A stretch of DNA of 24,011 bases, taken from an uncultured Verrucomicrobiota bacterium (GTDB taxonomy: Bacteria; Verrucomicrobiota; Kiritimatiellia; RFP12; UBA3636). The notes under the pieces were generated by a model, which did not search any database, was not told the origin of the DNA, and saw only the letters and a program-made list of their open reading frames with translations. Within the stretch, counting starts at the first letter, position 1. Every line of letters begins with the position of its first letter. Of the stretch, positions 16,558 to 24,011 are shown piece after piece. Made by a program: the position numbers and the translations under genes. The stretch spans positions 1 through 24,011 of the forward strand of contig CAMOEO010000006.1 in assembly GCA_946612175.1 (NCBI GenBank), in the 5' to 3' direction.

Positions 16558-19391
16558 AAGCACACGCCTCAGACCGAGTTTCTTTTTCCGTCCGTGAACG
16601 CATCGGCGTCTCCTGGCCGCGCACGCTCTGCCGCTTCGACCTCCGCGCCCGCGGCGTCGATCCGGCGCGCGTCGTCGAGGCCCTCGTGAACGGCGTCCCC
16701 ATTCCGTTCCAGACGGCCCCCGCGCGCGGCGTCGCCGGGCTTTTCCTTTCGCTCCCCGCCGGCTCCGCGGCGACCGTTTCGTTCGCGGTCGGCGACGCCC
16801 CGGCCGCCCCGTCCGCGGCGGAGGCGCCGCCGCGAGCCGCCCCCGGACGTTCGCCGGGGTTCTGGCTCCGCTTCGGCGGCGGCGCGGCGCTGCTGCCGCC
16901 CCTCGGCGAAACCCGTTTCGACCCGCCCGCCGACTCCTTCGCCGTCCCGGCTCCGATCCGGACGCTGCGCGTTTCCGGCGGACGCCGCGTCGGACGCGGC
17001 TGGCTCGACACCCGGGAGCGCGTCGCCTCGGTTTCCTGCGCCGTCGCGGAGACCGGTCCGCTCTGGACGACGGTCCGCGTGCGCTACGGCTTTGAATCCG
17101 GCGCCGTCTTCTCGTTCGAGGCGACCTCGGCCGACGGAGAGGATTTCCTCCGAATCCGCGAAGACGCCTGGCTCGGGCCCCGCGCCCGCTGGGTTTTCGC
17201 CCTGGACGCGGATTCCGGCCTCCTGCCGGACGGCGTCGATCTGGCGGACCACACGCTTTTCCACGACGCGCGGACGCCGCGCTACCTCTGCGACCGCCTC
17301 GTCGCGCGTCTCTACCCGTGGTCGCAGGCGTCGCAGATTGCGGCGCTCCGCGAAGGATTCGTCGCGCATGACGCCGCCACCGGACTCGCCGTCGGCTGGT
17401 TCGCCCGAACCGACCCGGAGTGGGACGGCTTCAAGGGGGCCTTCGTCGAGCTGCGCGAGCGGCGCTTCGATCCGTCCGATCCCCGCTCGCTCGGCGCCGG
17501 CGGCGAAGGCACCTCCTTTTCCTCCCTGCCGCCCGACCACCCGCACCCGGGCGACACCGCCTCGGCTCCCGCGCTCTGCGCCGAAGCGCTACTCGCCGGA
17601 GGAACCCGCTCCTACGGACTCTTCGTCGGCCGCCGCCGCGACTGGCACCGGCCCGACCCGACGCCGGCCCACGAGCTGGAATGGTATCGCGGCCCCGCCC
17701 GCCTCGCCGAATGGGAGGCCGCGCGCTCCCCGCTTCGCGCCCGCATCCAGCGCCAGGGGCTTCTTTCGCTCGACATCGTCAAGGACTGGGACCTCTCGCC
17801 ATCGGCGTCTGCGCGTGCGCCGATTCCGGAATTCGATCCGGAGGCGTATCCCGAGGATCTGCGACCGCTGCTCGGCGATCTCCTGGCCAACGCGAAGGCC
17901 ATCGTCCGCATCGTCGAAAACGACCTCGACATCCTCGCCGGAGGCTTCGTCGCCGCGCGCGGTCCGGGCGGAACGAACCCCGTGACGCTTCGCCCCGTCT
18001 TCCCCTATTCCGCGCTTCTGCGCCGCATGGAGGAGACCGGCGCGCTTCCGAGAAGGACCGCCTCCCGCCTTTTCGCGAAAATCCTCTTCCTCGCGCACCT
18101 CTGCGCGCGCCGCTCCTCCTATCCCGGCGAGTTCACGATGCTTCCCATGCGCGATCCGCGCTCGTCCGAGCCGGACTGCCTCGGGATGCCGAACATGAAC
18201 TTCCTCACGGACGTCTACTGCGTCTGCGGCGGCGTCGCATGCTCCTTTCCCGACCATCCCGCGTCCGCCTCGTGGCTTGCGCGCGCGAACCGCCTTCTCG
18301 GCCTCCAGCTCGACGTTTTCTCCGATCCGCGCTCCGGCTCGTGGGAGGAGTCCCACACCTACTTCAACCACGTCCTGCGCACGCTCGCCCCGTTCGCGCT
18401 CGCGCAGCGCGGCCTGCCCGGCGGACGCGACTGGTTCGCGGACCGGCGCTTCGTCCGCCTCGCTCGCGCGGCGCTCTCGTTCGTCACGCCCCGCGACCCG
18501 AACGCCCGGGGCCTTCGCATGATGGCCACGCTCGGCGACCATCGCATGGAACTGCGCTGGCACACCGGCGACCTTCTCGCCCGCGGGTTCGCCGCCCACC
18601 GCGCCACGCGCCGCCTCGCTCGCGGGCTCGCTTGGCTTTCGCAGGAAAACGGATGGGGCGAGGCCCCCTCCGTGCCGCCCCTTCGCCCACGACTCGCCTC
18701 CCTGCGCGTCGACGGCCTCGGCGCCGCCCTTCGCAACGGCTCCGAATCCCTCGTCCTTCTCCGCGCCGGCTACCAGTGGGGCCATCACAACAACGACGAG
18801 CTCGAGGTCCTTTTCTGGGCCTCCGGCGAACCCGTGCTCTGCGAAGCGGGATACGGCGACCCAAAGACCTTCGCAAAGATCGGTCCGTCGGGCCACTCGA
18901 TCCTGCATCCCGTCGGATTCGAGCCCGCGTTCTATCTTTCGCGCGCCAACCGCGGCCGCATCACGGCGTTCGGGCCCGGGCACGCAGGCAGGCCGCAAGT
19001 CCTCGCCGGGGAGCGCCTCGTCGCGTTCCGGATGCCGCCGGCGGGGCTTCTCGAACCGCTTCCCCTTGACCGCCCCTATCGGCAGACGCGCCGTCTCGAA
19101 TGGATGGCGCGCGCGCCGGACGGCGCCTCTCTCCTCCGCGTCATCGACCGCTGGGAAGGCGACGAGCCGCAACGCCTTCAGTTCCACACCGGCGGGCGCT
19201 CCGTCGAGCGACTCGGCCCCGGACGACTCCTTGTCCGCGGGCACTCGCGAGACACCCTTGTGCGCTGCAGCCTGCCTCTCGAATGGGAGATCGTCCCCGA
19301 CGCCTGCGGCTTCACCGTCGGCTTCGGCGCCGATCTGCCGCCTTCCACTCACTCCGTCACCACGGCCTTCCGATGCCTTCCACCCCAATGA
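16554..19391 (+). CDS. Heparinase II/III-family polysaccharide lyase-like protein
   Basis: A 945-residue protein starting at a GTGA overlap. The N-terminal 240 residues form beta-sheet/RIFT-barrel-like sequence (FDLRARGVDPARVVEALVNG region). Residues about 420-690 are alpha-toroid-like, with GSWEESHTYFNHVL carrying His601, Tyr603, Asn605 and His606. The C-terminal third is a heparinase II/III beta-sandwich with GHHNNDELEVLFWASGEPVL and EAGYG (His744, His745), then a GHSILHP segment. Family enzymes cleave uronic-acid-containing chains by beta-elimination with a Tyr/His pair, giving a 4,5-unsaturated uronate. There is no signal peptide from this start. An upstream in-frame ATG at 16494 would add only a proline-rich leader. 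It begins the apparently cytoplasmic half of the operon, followed directly by redox enzymes. Substrate and PL family are not determined. Confidence 0.75.
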   Translation: MKAHASDRVSFSVRERIGVSWPRTLCRFDLRARGVDPARVVEALVNGVPIPFQTAPARGVAGLFLSLPAGSAATVSFAVGDAPAAPSAAEAPPRAAPGRSPGFWLRFGGGAALLPPLGETRFDPPADSFAVPAPIRTLRVSGGRRVGRGWLDTRERVASVSCAVAETGPLWTTVRVRYGFESGAVFSFEATSADGEDFLRIREDAWLGPRARWVFALDADSGLLPDGVDLADHTLFHDARTPRYLCDRLVARLYPWSQASQIAALREGFVAHDAATGLAVGWFARTDPEWDGFKGAFVELRERRFDPSDPRSLGAGGEGTSFSSLPPDHPHPGDTASAPALCAEALLAGGTRSYGLFVGRRRDWHRPDPTPAHELEWYRGPARLAEWEAARSPLRARIQRQGLLSLDIVKDWDLSPSASARAPIPEFDPEAYPEDLRPLLGDLLANAKAIVRIVENDLDILAGGFVAARGPGGTNPVTLRPVFPYSALLRRMEETGALPRRTASRLFAKILFLAHLCARRSSYPGEFTMLPMRDPRSSEPDCLGMPNMNFLTDVYCVCGGVACSFPDHPASASWLARANRLLGLQLDVFSDPRSGSWEESHTYFNHVLRTLAPFALAQRGLPGGRDWFADRRFVRLARAALSFVTPRDPNARGLRMMATLGDHRMELRWHTGDLLARGFAAHRATRRLARGLAWLSQENGWGEAPSVPPLRPRLASLRVDGLGAALRNGSESLVLLRAGYQWGHHNNDELEVLFWASGEPVLCEAGYGDPKTFAKIGPSGHSILHPVGFEPAFYLSRANRGRITAFGPGHAGRPQVLAGERLVAFRMPPAGLLEPLPLDRPYRQTRRLEWMARAPDGASLLRVIDRWEGDEPQRLQFHTGGRSVERLGPGRLLVRGHSRDTLVRCSLPLEWEIVPDACGFTVGFGADLPPSTHSVTTAFRCLPPQ

Positions 19392-20569
19392 ACCGTGTCG
19401 CGCTGATCGGCGTCACCGGATACGGTGCCGTCCATTTCGACCACCTGCGCCGCCTCGCCGAAGCGGGTCGGTGCGATTTCGCCGCCGCGGCGGTCGTGAA
19501 CCCGGACTCCCCGGAGGCCGCCGCACCGCTCACCTGGCTGCGCGCGCACGGCGCGGCGGTCCACGGCACCGCCGAGACGCTCTTCGCCGCCGAGGCGGGC
19601 CGCCTCGACCTCGTCTGCCTCCCCGTGGGGATCGCGGCGCACGAGCCGCTCGTGAAGGCGGCTCTCGCGGCGGGCGCGAACGTCCTCGTCGAAAAGCCCG
19701 CCGCCGGCTGCACCGCCGCCGTGGACCGCATGATCGCGGCCGAGCGCGCCGCCGCGCCGCACCGCGTGTTCGTCGGATTCCAGCACGTCTGCGCGCCGGA
19801 GGTGGCGACGCTGCGCGGCATCCTCTCCTCGGGCGCGCTCGGCGCCGTCCGGCGCGTCGCCGTCTCCGGCGTCTGGCCGCGAAGCGACGACTACTACGCC
19901 CGCAACGGCTGGGCCGGGCGCCTCGCCGCGCCGGACGGCACGCCCGTCCGCGACTCCCCGGCCAACAACGCCTTCGCGCACCACCTCAACCTTGCGCTGA
20001 TGTTCGCCGCGCCGTCCGCCCCCGACGGCGCGGCGGATCCCGTGGCGGCCCGGGGCGCGCTCTGGCGCGCCCGTCCCGAAATCGAGACCTTCGACACGTG
20101 CATGGTCCGCTTCGACACCGCGGAGGGCGTCCCGATCCTGCTCTGCCTGTCCCACGCGGCGGCGACGGCCGAGAATCCCCGCATCCGCGTCGACTGCGCG
20201 CGCGGAACCGTTCGCTGGACGCACGACGGCCCGTGGGAGGCGGTGCAAGGGGTTCGGGGGGCGCAGTCCTATGTTGTCGCCTCCGGCGTCGCAAGGCCGC
20301 CGCACGCGGAGATGTTCCACGCGGTGCTGGCGGCGACAGAATCTCACGCGGAGTTCGCGGAGGGCGCGGAGTCCGTCGCCCCCTGCTCCCTTGCCCTGGC
20401 CCGGCACCAGGTTCGGGCGGTGGAGATGCTCTCCGAGTCGATCCCCGTCTCGCCGCTTTCCCGCTCCGCCGTGCGCCTTCCCGGCGGCCAGTGGAGCGTT
20501 CCCGGTCTTTCCGAAGCATTTGCGAAGGCGTTCGAGGCGGGGGATCTCGTTCTCCCGGAGTGGTCATGA
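19388..20569 (+). CDS. Gfo/Idh/MocA family oxidoreductase (first of pair)
   Basis: A 393-residue protein with ATG 19388 in an ATGA overlap (ATG 19373 is an in-frame alternative). The N-terminal Rossmann domain has GVTGYGAVH as the dinucleotide-binding loop and LVCLPVGIAAHEPLVKAAL leading to VEKPAAG, with the conserved Lys103 of the EKP motif. The C-terminal alpha/beta domain contains NAFAHHLNLAL, where a His usually helps position the substrate. Such enzymes oxidise or reduce hydroxyls of sugars, uronates and inositols with NAD(P). Some act in redox-assisted glycoside cleavage through 3-keto sugars. There is no signal peptide. Direct coupling to the lyase gene suggests that it works on products of the lyase or of the hydrolases. 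Confidence 0.85.
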   Translation: MNRVALIGVTGYGAVHFDHLRRLAEAGRCDFAAAAVVNPDSPEAAAPLTWLRAHGAAVHGTAETLFAAEAGRLDLVCLPVGIAAHEPLVKAALAAGANVLVEKPAAGCTAAVDRMIAAERAAAPHRVFVGFQHVCAPEVATLRGILSSGALGAVRRVAVSGVWPRSDDYYARNGWAGRLAAPDGTPVRDSPANNAFAHHLNLALMFAAPSAPDGAADPVAARGALWRARPEIETFDTCMVRFDTAEGVPILLCLSHAAATAENPRIRVDCARGTVRWTHDGPWEAVQGVRGAQSYVVASGVARPPHAEMFHAVLAATESHAEFAEGAESVAPCSLALARHQVRAVEMLSESIPVSPLSRSAVRLPGGQWSVPGLSEAFAKAFEAGDLVLPEWS

Positions 20570-21567
20570 CGTCCGCGCCGGCATCCACGATGCCCGGTGC
20601 CCGGCGCGGTGTCCTCCTCGGCGACTGGGGGCACTTCGGCGAGGTTCTCGCCGAGATCGACGCATCGGGCGGCGCGCTTTCGCTCGTCGGCTCCGCAACG
20701 GACGAGGCATCGGCGTCCGTCCTCCTCCGCGACGCCCGTCCCGACTTCGCCATCGTTTCCGCGCGGCCCGACCGCATCCCGGGCCTTGTCGCGCTCGCCG
20801 CGCGAAGCGGCTGCCATGTCGTTTCCGAAAAGCCGCTCGCGCTCGACATCGCCGCGCTGCGTTCGCTTTTCGCCGCCGTCGCCAAGTCGGGCGTTCGCGT
20901 GTGTCCGATGCTGTCCAACCGGACGCGCCCCGCGCTCGCGGCCGCCGTGGCGGCCATCCGCGCCGGGGTGATCGGCCGCCCCGTCCTGCTTTCCGCCCGA
21001 AAGACCTACAAGTGGGGCGCGTCGCGCCCCGCGTGGTTCGGCGATCGTGCGGCCTACGGCGGCACGATTCCGTGGATCGGCATCCATGCCCTCGACTTCA
21101 TCGACGCCGCGACGGACGGCGATCCCGTCGCCGAAGTCGCCGCCTTTCACGCCAACCTCGCCCATCCCGCGCTGCCCGGTTGCGAGGACGCCTGCGCGCT
21201 CGCGCTGCGGCTCCGTTCCGGCGCGCTCGCCACCGCGACGCTCGACTATCTGCGCCCCGAGTCGCCCGTTCCCCACGGCGACGACGGCCTTCGCGTAGCG
21301 GGGGAGCGCGGCGAACTGACCGTCGACATCGACCGCGGCCGCGCCGTCCTGCTCGAGTCCGGCGCCGCCCCGCGCGAGCTTCCGCTCCCCGCGCCGGAGC
21401 CGTTCTACGCGCCGTGGCTCCTCGCACTTCCGCCGCGCGGGGTTCCCGCTCCGCCCGACGACCGCACCCTCCGCGCCTTCCGGCTTTCCTCCGAGGCGCT
21501 TGCCGCCCGCGAAGCCGCCGATTCGGGGCGACCGGTTCGACTTCCTTTTCCCGAAACCTTCTGGTAG
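20566..21567 (+). CDS. Gfo/Idh/MocA family oxidoreductase (second of pair, divergent)
   Basis: A 333-residue protein with an ATGA overlap start. The EKP motif is present (SEKPLALD, Lys89), as are the following helix, RAGVIGRPVLLSARKTYKWG, and GGTIPWIGIHALDFID with the substrate-side His. The nucleotide-binding loop is unusual: LLGDWGHFGEV in place of a standard GxGxxG. The Rossmann part before the EKP lysine is about 14 residues shorter than in its neighbour. The two proteins share little outside these motifs, so this is not a recent tandem duplication. They may act on different intermediates or as an oxidation/reduction pair. Cofactor preference is uncertain because of the altered loop. Confidence 0.8.
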   Translation: MTSAPASTMPGARRGVLLGDWGHFGEVLAEIDASGGALSLVGSATDEASASVLLRDARPDFAIVSARPDRIPGLVALAARSGCHVVSEKPLALDIAALRSLFAAVAKSGVRVCPMLSNRTRPALAAAVAAIRAGVIGRPVLLSARKTYKWGASRPAWFGDRAAYGGTIPWIGIHALDFIDAATDGDPVAEVAAFHANLAHPALPGCEDACALALRLRSGALATATLDYLRPESPVPHGDDGLRVAGERGELTVDIDRGRAVLLESGAAPRELPLPAPEPFYAPWLLALPPRGVPAPPDDRTLRAFRLSSEALAAREAADSGRPVRLPFPETFW

Positions 21568-21577
21568 AATCCGCGTC

Positions 21578-22348
21578 ATGTCCGTTCCTTCCCTGAAGAC
21601 CGTTCTCGTCACCGGCGGCGGCCGAGGCATCGGCGCCGGCATCTGCGACGCCCTGGCCCGCGAGGGCTGGGCCGTGGCGTTCACCGGGCGGAAGCCGGAG
21701 GCGGAGCTTTCGTCCCGCCTCGACGCGCTCCGCGCGCTCGGCGCCCCCAAGGCCGCCTACTTCCAAAGCGATGTCGCCGACCTCGTCTCTCACGCGCCGC
21801 TGCTGGATGCCGTCGAGGCCGCTCTTGGCCCGCTCGGCGCGCTCGTGAACAACGCCGGCGTCGCGCCGACGGTGCGGCTCGACGTGCTCGACACGACACC
21901 CGAAAGCTTCGACCGCCTCCTTGGCACGAACCTGCGCGGGCCGTTCTTCCTCACGCAGGCGGCGGCGCGCCGCTTCGTCGCCTCCGGAACGCCCGCGACC
22001 ATCGTGAACGTCGGCAGCGTCTCGGCCACCGTCGCCAGCGTGAGCCGCGGCGAATACTGCATCAGCAAGGCCGGCGTCGCGATGGCGACCCAGCTGTGGG
22101 CCGCACGTTTAGCCGAAGCGGGCATCCGCGTCTACGAGGTGCGGCCGGGTGTCATCCGCACCGACATGACCGGTCCCGTCCGCGAAAAATACGATCGGCT
22201 CCTCTCCGAAGGGCTTGCTCCGCAGGCGCGCTGGGGGAAGCCCGAGGATGTCGGTCGGGCGGTCGCGATGCTTCTGCGCGGCGATCTTGCCTACTCCACC
22301 GGCCAGACGATCTGCATCGACGGCGGCATGACCATCCAGAGGCTGTAG
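21578..22348 (+). CDS. Short-chain dehydrogenase/reductase (classical SDR)
   Basis: A 256-residue protein of classical SDR length. TGGGRGIG (residues 11-18) is the TGxxxGxG NAD(P) motif, NNAG follows near residue 90, and the catalytic set is Ser147, Tyr160 and Lys164 (YCISK). The PGVIRTDMT loop and a C-terminal GQTICIDGGM complete the fold. It resembles the FabG/3-ketoacyl reductase-like branch that includes many sugar dehydrogenases. The gene starts 10 nt after the previous stop, the first junction in the operon without overlap; no strong Shine-Dalgarno is seen. Its codons 6-19 are the second copy of the 41-bp repeat. A role in oxidising or reducing a keto-sugar intermediate is inferred from context. 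Confidence 0.85.
   Translation: MSVPSLKTVLVTGGGRGIGAGICDALAREGWAVAFTGRKPEAELSSRLDALRALGAPKAAYFQSDVADLVSHAPLLDAVEAALGPLGALVNNAGVAPTVRLDVLDTTPESFDRLLGTNLRGPFFLTQAAARRFVASGTPATIVNVGSVSATVASVSRGEYCISKAGVAMATQLWAARLAEAGIRVYEVRPGVIRTDMTGPVREKYDRLLSEGLAPQARWGKPEDVGRAVAMLLRGDLAYSTGQTICIDGGMTIQRL
21594..21634 (+). repeat. 41-bp exact direct repeat, copy 2 (inside the SDR gene)
   Basis: Identical to 1672-1712. Here the bases encode residues of the N-terminal cofactor-binding segment and continue into a full SDR gene, so this is the parent copy. Confidence 0.9.
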
Positions 22349-22350
22349 AA

Positions 22351-23802
22351 ATGGCGACATACCCCAAACCCGCATCCTTCAAGGACCCCGCCGCCTTCCG
22401 CGCGCACCTGCGGGCGATCGGCGCCGGCTTCGACCTCGACGACGCGATTCTGCCCGCGCCCGATTCGCCTCTCGCGCGCCCCTATCGGCTTCGTTCCGGC
22501 CGCGTGATCGGCAACCGCTGGTGCGTCCTGCCGATGGAGGGCTGGGACTGCCTTCCGAACGGCGCGCCGAGCGACAACACCCGCCGCCGCTGGATGCGCT
22601 TCGCAACGGGCGGCGCCAAGCTGCTCTTCGGGTGCGAGGCGTGCGCCGTCATGGAGGACGGGCGCAGCAACACGCGCCAGATGATGATCACGGAGGAGAC
22701 CGCGCCCGCGCTCGCGAGCCTCCTCGCAGACATGCGCCGCGCCCACGCGGAGCGCTTCGGCACGGCGGACGACTTCCTCGCCGGCCTCCAGCTCACGCAC
22801 TCCGGGCGCTACAGCCACCCGCACGACGACGCCCGGCTGGAGCCCGTCACCGCGTATTCGAACCCGCTCCTCGACAGGAAGTTCGGCTGCACCGCGGCCG
22901 ACGTGGTCCCGGATGCCGACATCCCCGGCATCGTCGCCGCCTTCGGACGCGCCGCCGCACTGGCGCAAAAGGCCGGCTTCGATTTCGTCGACGTCAAGTG
23001 CGCGCACGGCTACCTCGGGCACGAGTTTCTCGCGGCCCGTACCCGCCCCGGCCCCTACGGCGGCTCCTTCGAGAACCGCACGCGCTTCTTCCGCGAATGC
23101 GTGGCGGCCGTGCACGCCGCCGCGCCGGATCTCGGCGTCGCCGTCCGTTTCTCGCTCTTCGACATGATCCCCTTCGTCAAGGGGCCGGACGACGTCGGCG
23201 TCCCGATGGAGATCCCCGGCGTGGCCGGCCCCGGCGACTACCCCTTCGCCTTCGGCGGCGACGGCACCGGGTTCGGGCCCGACCCCGAACTGCGCGAGCC
23301 GCTCGCCTTCCTGCGCCTCTGCCGCGACCTCGGCATCGAGCTCGTCTGCACCACCATCGCGAGCCCCTACTACATCCCTCACGCGCAGCGGCCCGCCTAC
23401 TACCCGGTCTCGGACGGCTACCTCGCGCCCGAGGACCCGATGCTCGGCGTGGGCCGGCAGATCCGCGCCGTGGCGCAGGCCCGGGCCGCGCTGCCGGACC
23501 TGGCCTTCGTCTCGTCCGGGCTCACGGCGCTGCAGGAGTGGCTACCGCACGTCGCGCAACGCCTCGTGCGCGAAGGCCTCTCCGACTTCGCCGGCTACGG
23601 GCGCATGGTCCTCTCCTATCCCGATCTTCCCGCCGACGCCCTCCGCGGCGGGCCGCTCGACAAGTGCCGCATCTGCCGCACCTTCGGCGACTGCACGACC
23701 GCGCCCCGCAACGGCATGGTCTCCGGCTGCTACCCGCTCGACCCGTTCTACCGCTCGGGCCCCGACGCCGCGCGCGTCCGGTCCTGCAAGTTCCATGCGT
23801 AA
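22351..23802 (+). CDS. OYE-family NADH:flavin oxidoreductase with four-Cys cluster motif
   Basis: A 483-residue protein starting 2 nt after the SDR stop. Residues about 40-430 are the FMN-binding barrel: LPMEGWD, QLTHSGRYSHP, the signature CAHGYLGHEFL then YGGSFENRTRF, VAVRFSLFD, and FVSSGLTALQE with FAGYGRM near the phosphate site. It then has Cys439, Cys442, Cys448 and Cys460 (C-x2-C-x5-C-x11-C), like the 4Fe-4S site of 2,4-dienoyl-CoA reductase and trimethylamine dehydrogenase. Those relatives are 650-730 residues and continue into FAD- and NAD(P)H-binding domains; this protein stops 23 residues after the last Cys. It must obtain electrons in another way. Family members reduce activated C=C bonds. 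Last gene of the operon; probably cytoplasmic. Substrate is unknown. Confidence 0.85.
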   Translation: MATYPKPASFKDPAAFRAHLRAIGAGFDLDDAILPAPDSPLARPYRLRSGRVIGNRWCVLPMEGWDCLPNGAPSDNTRRRWMRFATGGAKLLFGCEACAVMEDGRSNTRQMMITEETAPALASLLADMRRAHAERFGTADDFLAGLQLTHSGRYSHPHDDARLEPVTAYSNPLLDRKFGCTAADVVPDADIPGIVAAFGRAAALAQKAGFDFVDVKCAHGYLGHEFLAARTRPGPYGGSFENRTRFFRECVAAVHAAAPDLGVAVRFSLFDMIPFVKGPDDVGVPMEIPGVAGPGDYPFAFGGDGTGFGPDPELREPLAFLRLCRDLGIELVCTTIASPYYIPHAQRPAYYPVSDGYLAPEDPMLGVGRQIRAVAQARAALPDLAFVSSGLTALQEWLPHVAQRLVREGLSDFAGYGRMVLSYPDLPADALRGGPLDKCRICRTFGDCTTAPRNGMVSGCYPLDPFYRSGPDAARVRSCKFHA

Positions 23803-23806
23803 AACG

Positions 23807-23840
23807 CCCCCGCCGCCGCCGTGACCGGGCGGGGCGGGGG
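23807..23840. terminator. GC-rich hairpin between convergent genes
   Basis: Bases 23807-23814 pair with 23833-23840 (8 bp), and 23816-23820 pair with 23828-23832 (5 bp), with one bulged base and a 7-nt loop. It starts 4 nt after the OYE stop codon and lies in the 75-nt gap before the convergent gene, so it could end both transcripts. No T-run follows on either side, so it is not a canonical intrinsic terminator. Confidence 0.4.
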
Positions 23841-23877
23841 GCGAGGGCGGGGCGCGCGGCCGCGACGCGGCGGGCGC

Positions 23878-24011
23878 CTACTTCACGAGGTGCATTTCGA
23901 TGTTGAGGTTGCGGCAGAGCGCGGTGAGCTCTTCCGTGCGGTCGCCGTACATGAGGGCGTAGTGGTGCTCCCAGCCGTTCTCCATGACCTCGCGGCGGAC
24001 GGCCTCGCAGC
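23878..24011 (-). CDS. C-terminal end of an L-fucose isomerase-like protein (partial)
   Basis: Only the last 44 codons are in the window, ending at TAG (complement of 23878-23880) and open at the right edge. The reading is ...VRREVMENGWEHHYALMYGD, then RTEELTALCRNLNIEMHLVK. The GW-HH-...-GD pattern followed by a helix and a short final strand resembles the C-terminus of L-fucose/D-arabinose isomerase-type proteins. Codon use matches the rest of the window. If the call is right, deoxysugar or pentose catabolism continues to the right, which would fit a GH78-containing locus. The fragment is short, so this is tentative. Confidence 0.45.
   Translation of the reverse strand, partial: CEAVRREVMENGWEHHYALMYGDRTEELTALCRNLNIEMHLVK

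Noticed and set aside
12740..17011. A 1423-residue minus-strand open frame
   Set aside because: It lies antisense to four coherent plus-strand genes with recognisable domains. Its sequence is low-complexity R/A/G/E typical of shadow frames in GC-rich DNA.
21568..21577. An internal promoter before the SDR gene
   Set aside because: The gap is only 10 nt and TAGAAT just ahead of it has no paired -35 at proper spacing that I can identify.
1..24011. SusC/SusD pair, sulfatases, transporters, transposases, tRNA/rRNA genes or CRISPR arrays
   Set aside because: I looked for their typical motifs or repeat spacing and saw none. The glycan locus therefore lacks a visible uptake system within this window.

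Overview
This is a GC-rich window whose best-supported content is a glycan-degradation locus. Exported hydrolase-like proteins with CBM9-like modules, a heparinase II/III-type lyase, a GH78 enzyme, an FG-GAP surface protein and paired Gfo/Idh/MocA oxidoreductases occur here with no SusC/SusD pair. That mixture resembles free-living or gut Kiritimatiellota, Lentisphaerota or Verrucomicrobiota. The taxon is inferred from gene style only; nothing here is a phylogenetic marker.

Layout. (1) 1-1712 is a patchwork. It holds three nested short palindromes at the left edge, the C-terminal end of a fumarate-reductase/succinate-dehydrogenase-type flavoprotein, the C-terminal half of an AAA-ATPase-like/PD-(D/E)XK protein that has lost its ATPase core, and a 41-bp exact copy of the 5' end of the SDR gene found 19.9 kb downstream. 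(2) At about 1713 the sequence switches to the 3'-truncated end of a minus-strand GH78 alpha-L-rhamnosidase-like gene. Its upstream minus-strand partner (3318-6137) encodes a 939-residue secreted protein with a beta-helix-like N-terminal half and an FG-GAP propeller. (3) 6138-6317 is a divergent control region with candidate promoters and a cluster of TTGG boxes. (4) 6318-23802 reads as one plus-strand operon of eleven genes: an AraR-type regulator (GntR winged helix plus LacI-like sensor), an SGNH esterase, an unknown secreted protein, a clan GH-A hydrolase with a CBM9-like tail, a very large secreted GH42-like protein, a CBM9-like lipoprotein, a heparinase II/III-type lyase, two Gfo/Idh/MocA proteins, an SDR and an OYE-family reductase with a four-cysteine cluster motif. 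(5) A strong GC hairpin separates this operon from a convergent gene at the right edge that looks like the C-terminus of an L-fucose-isomerase-type protein.

How the genes may work together (inference). The first part of the operon encodes exported binding and cleavage proteins. The second part encodes proteins without signal peptides: a lyase, then four redox enzymes. Eight successive gene junctions are 4-nt ATGA or GTGA overlaps, which implies tight translational coupling. A lyase, or oxidation followed by beta-elimination, yields unsaturated or enone-type sugars. An OYE-family reductase together with Gfo/Idh and SDR dehydrogenases could convert these into ordinary metabolites. That combination is the most interesting system in the window. 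No gene-free stretch longer than 300 bases was seen; the longest is the 180-bp divergent region.
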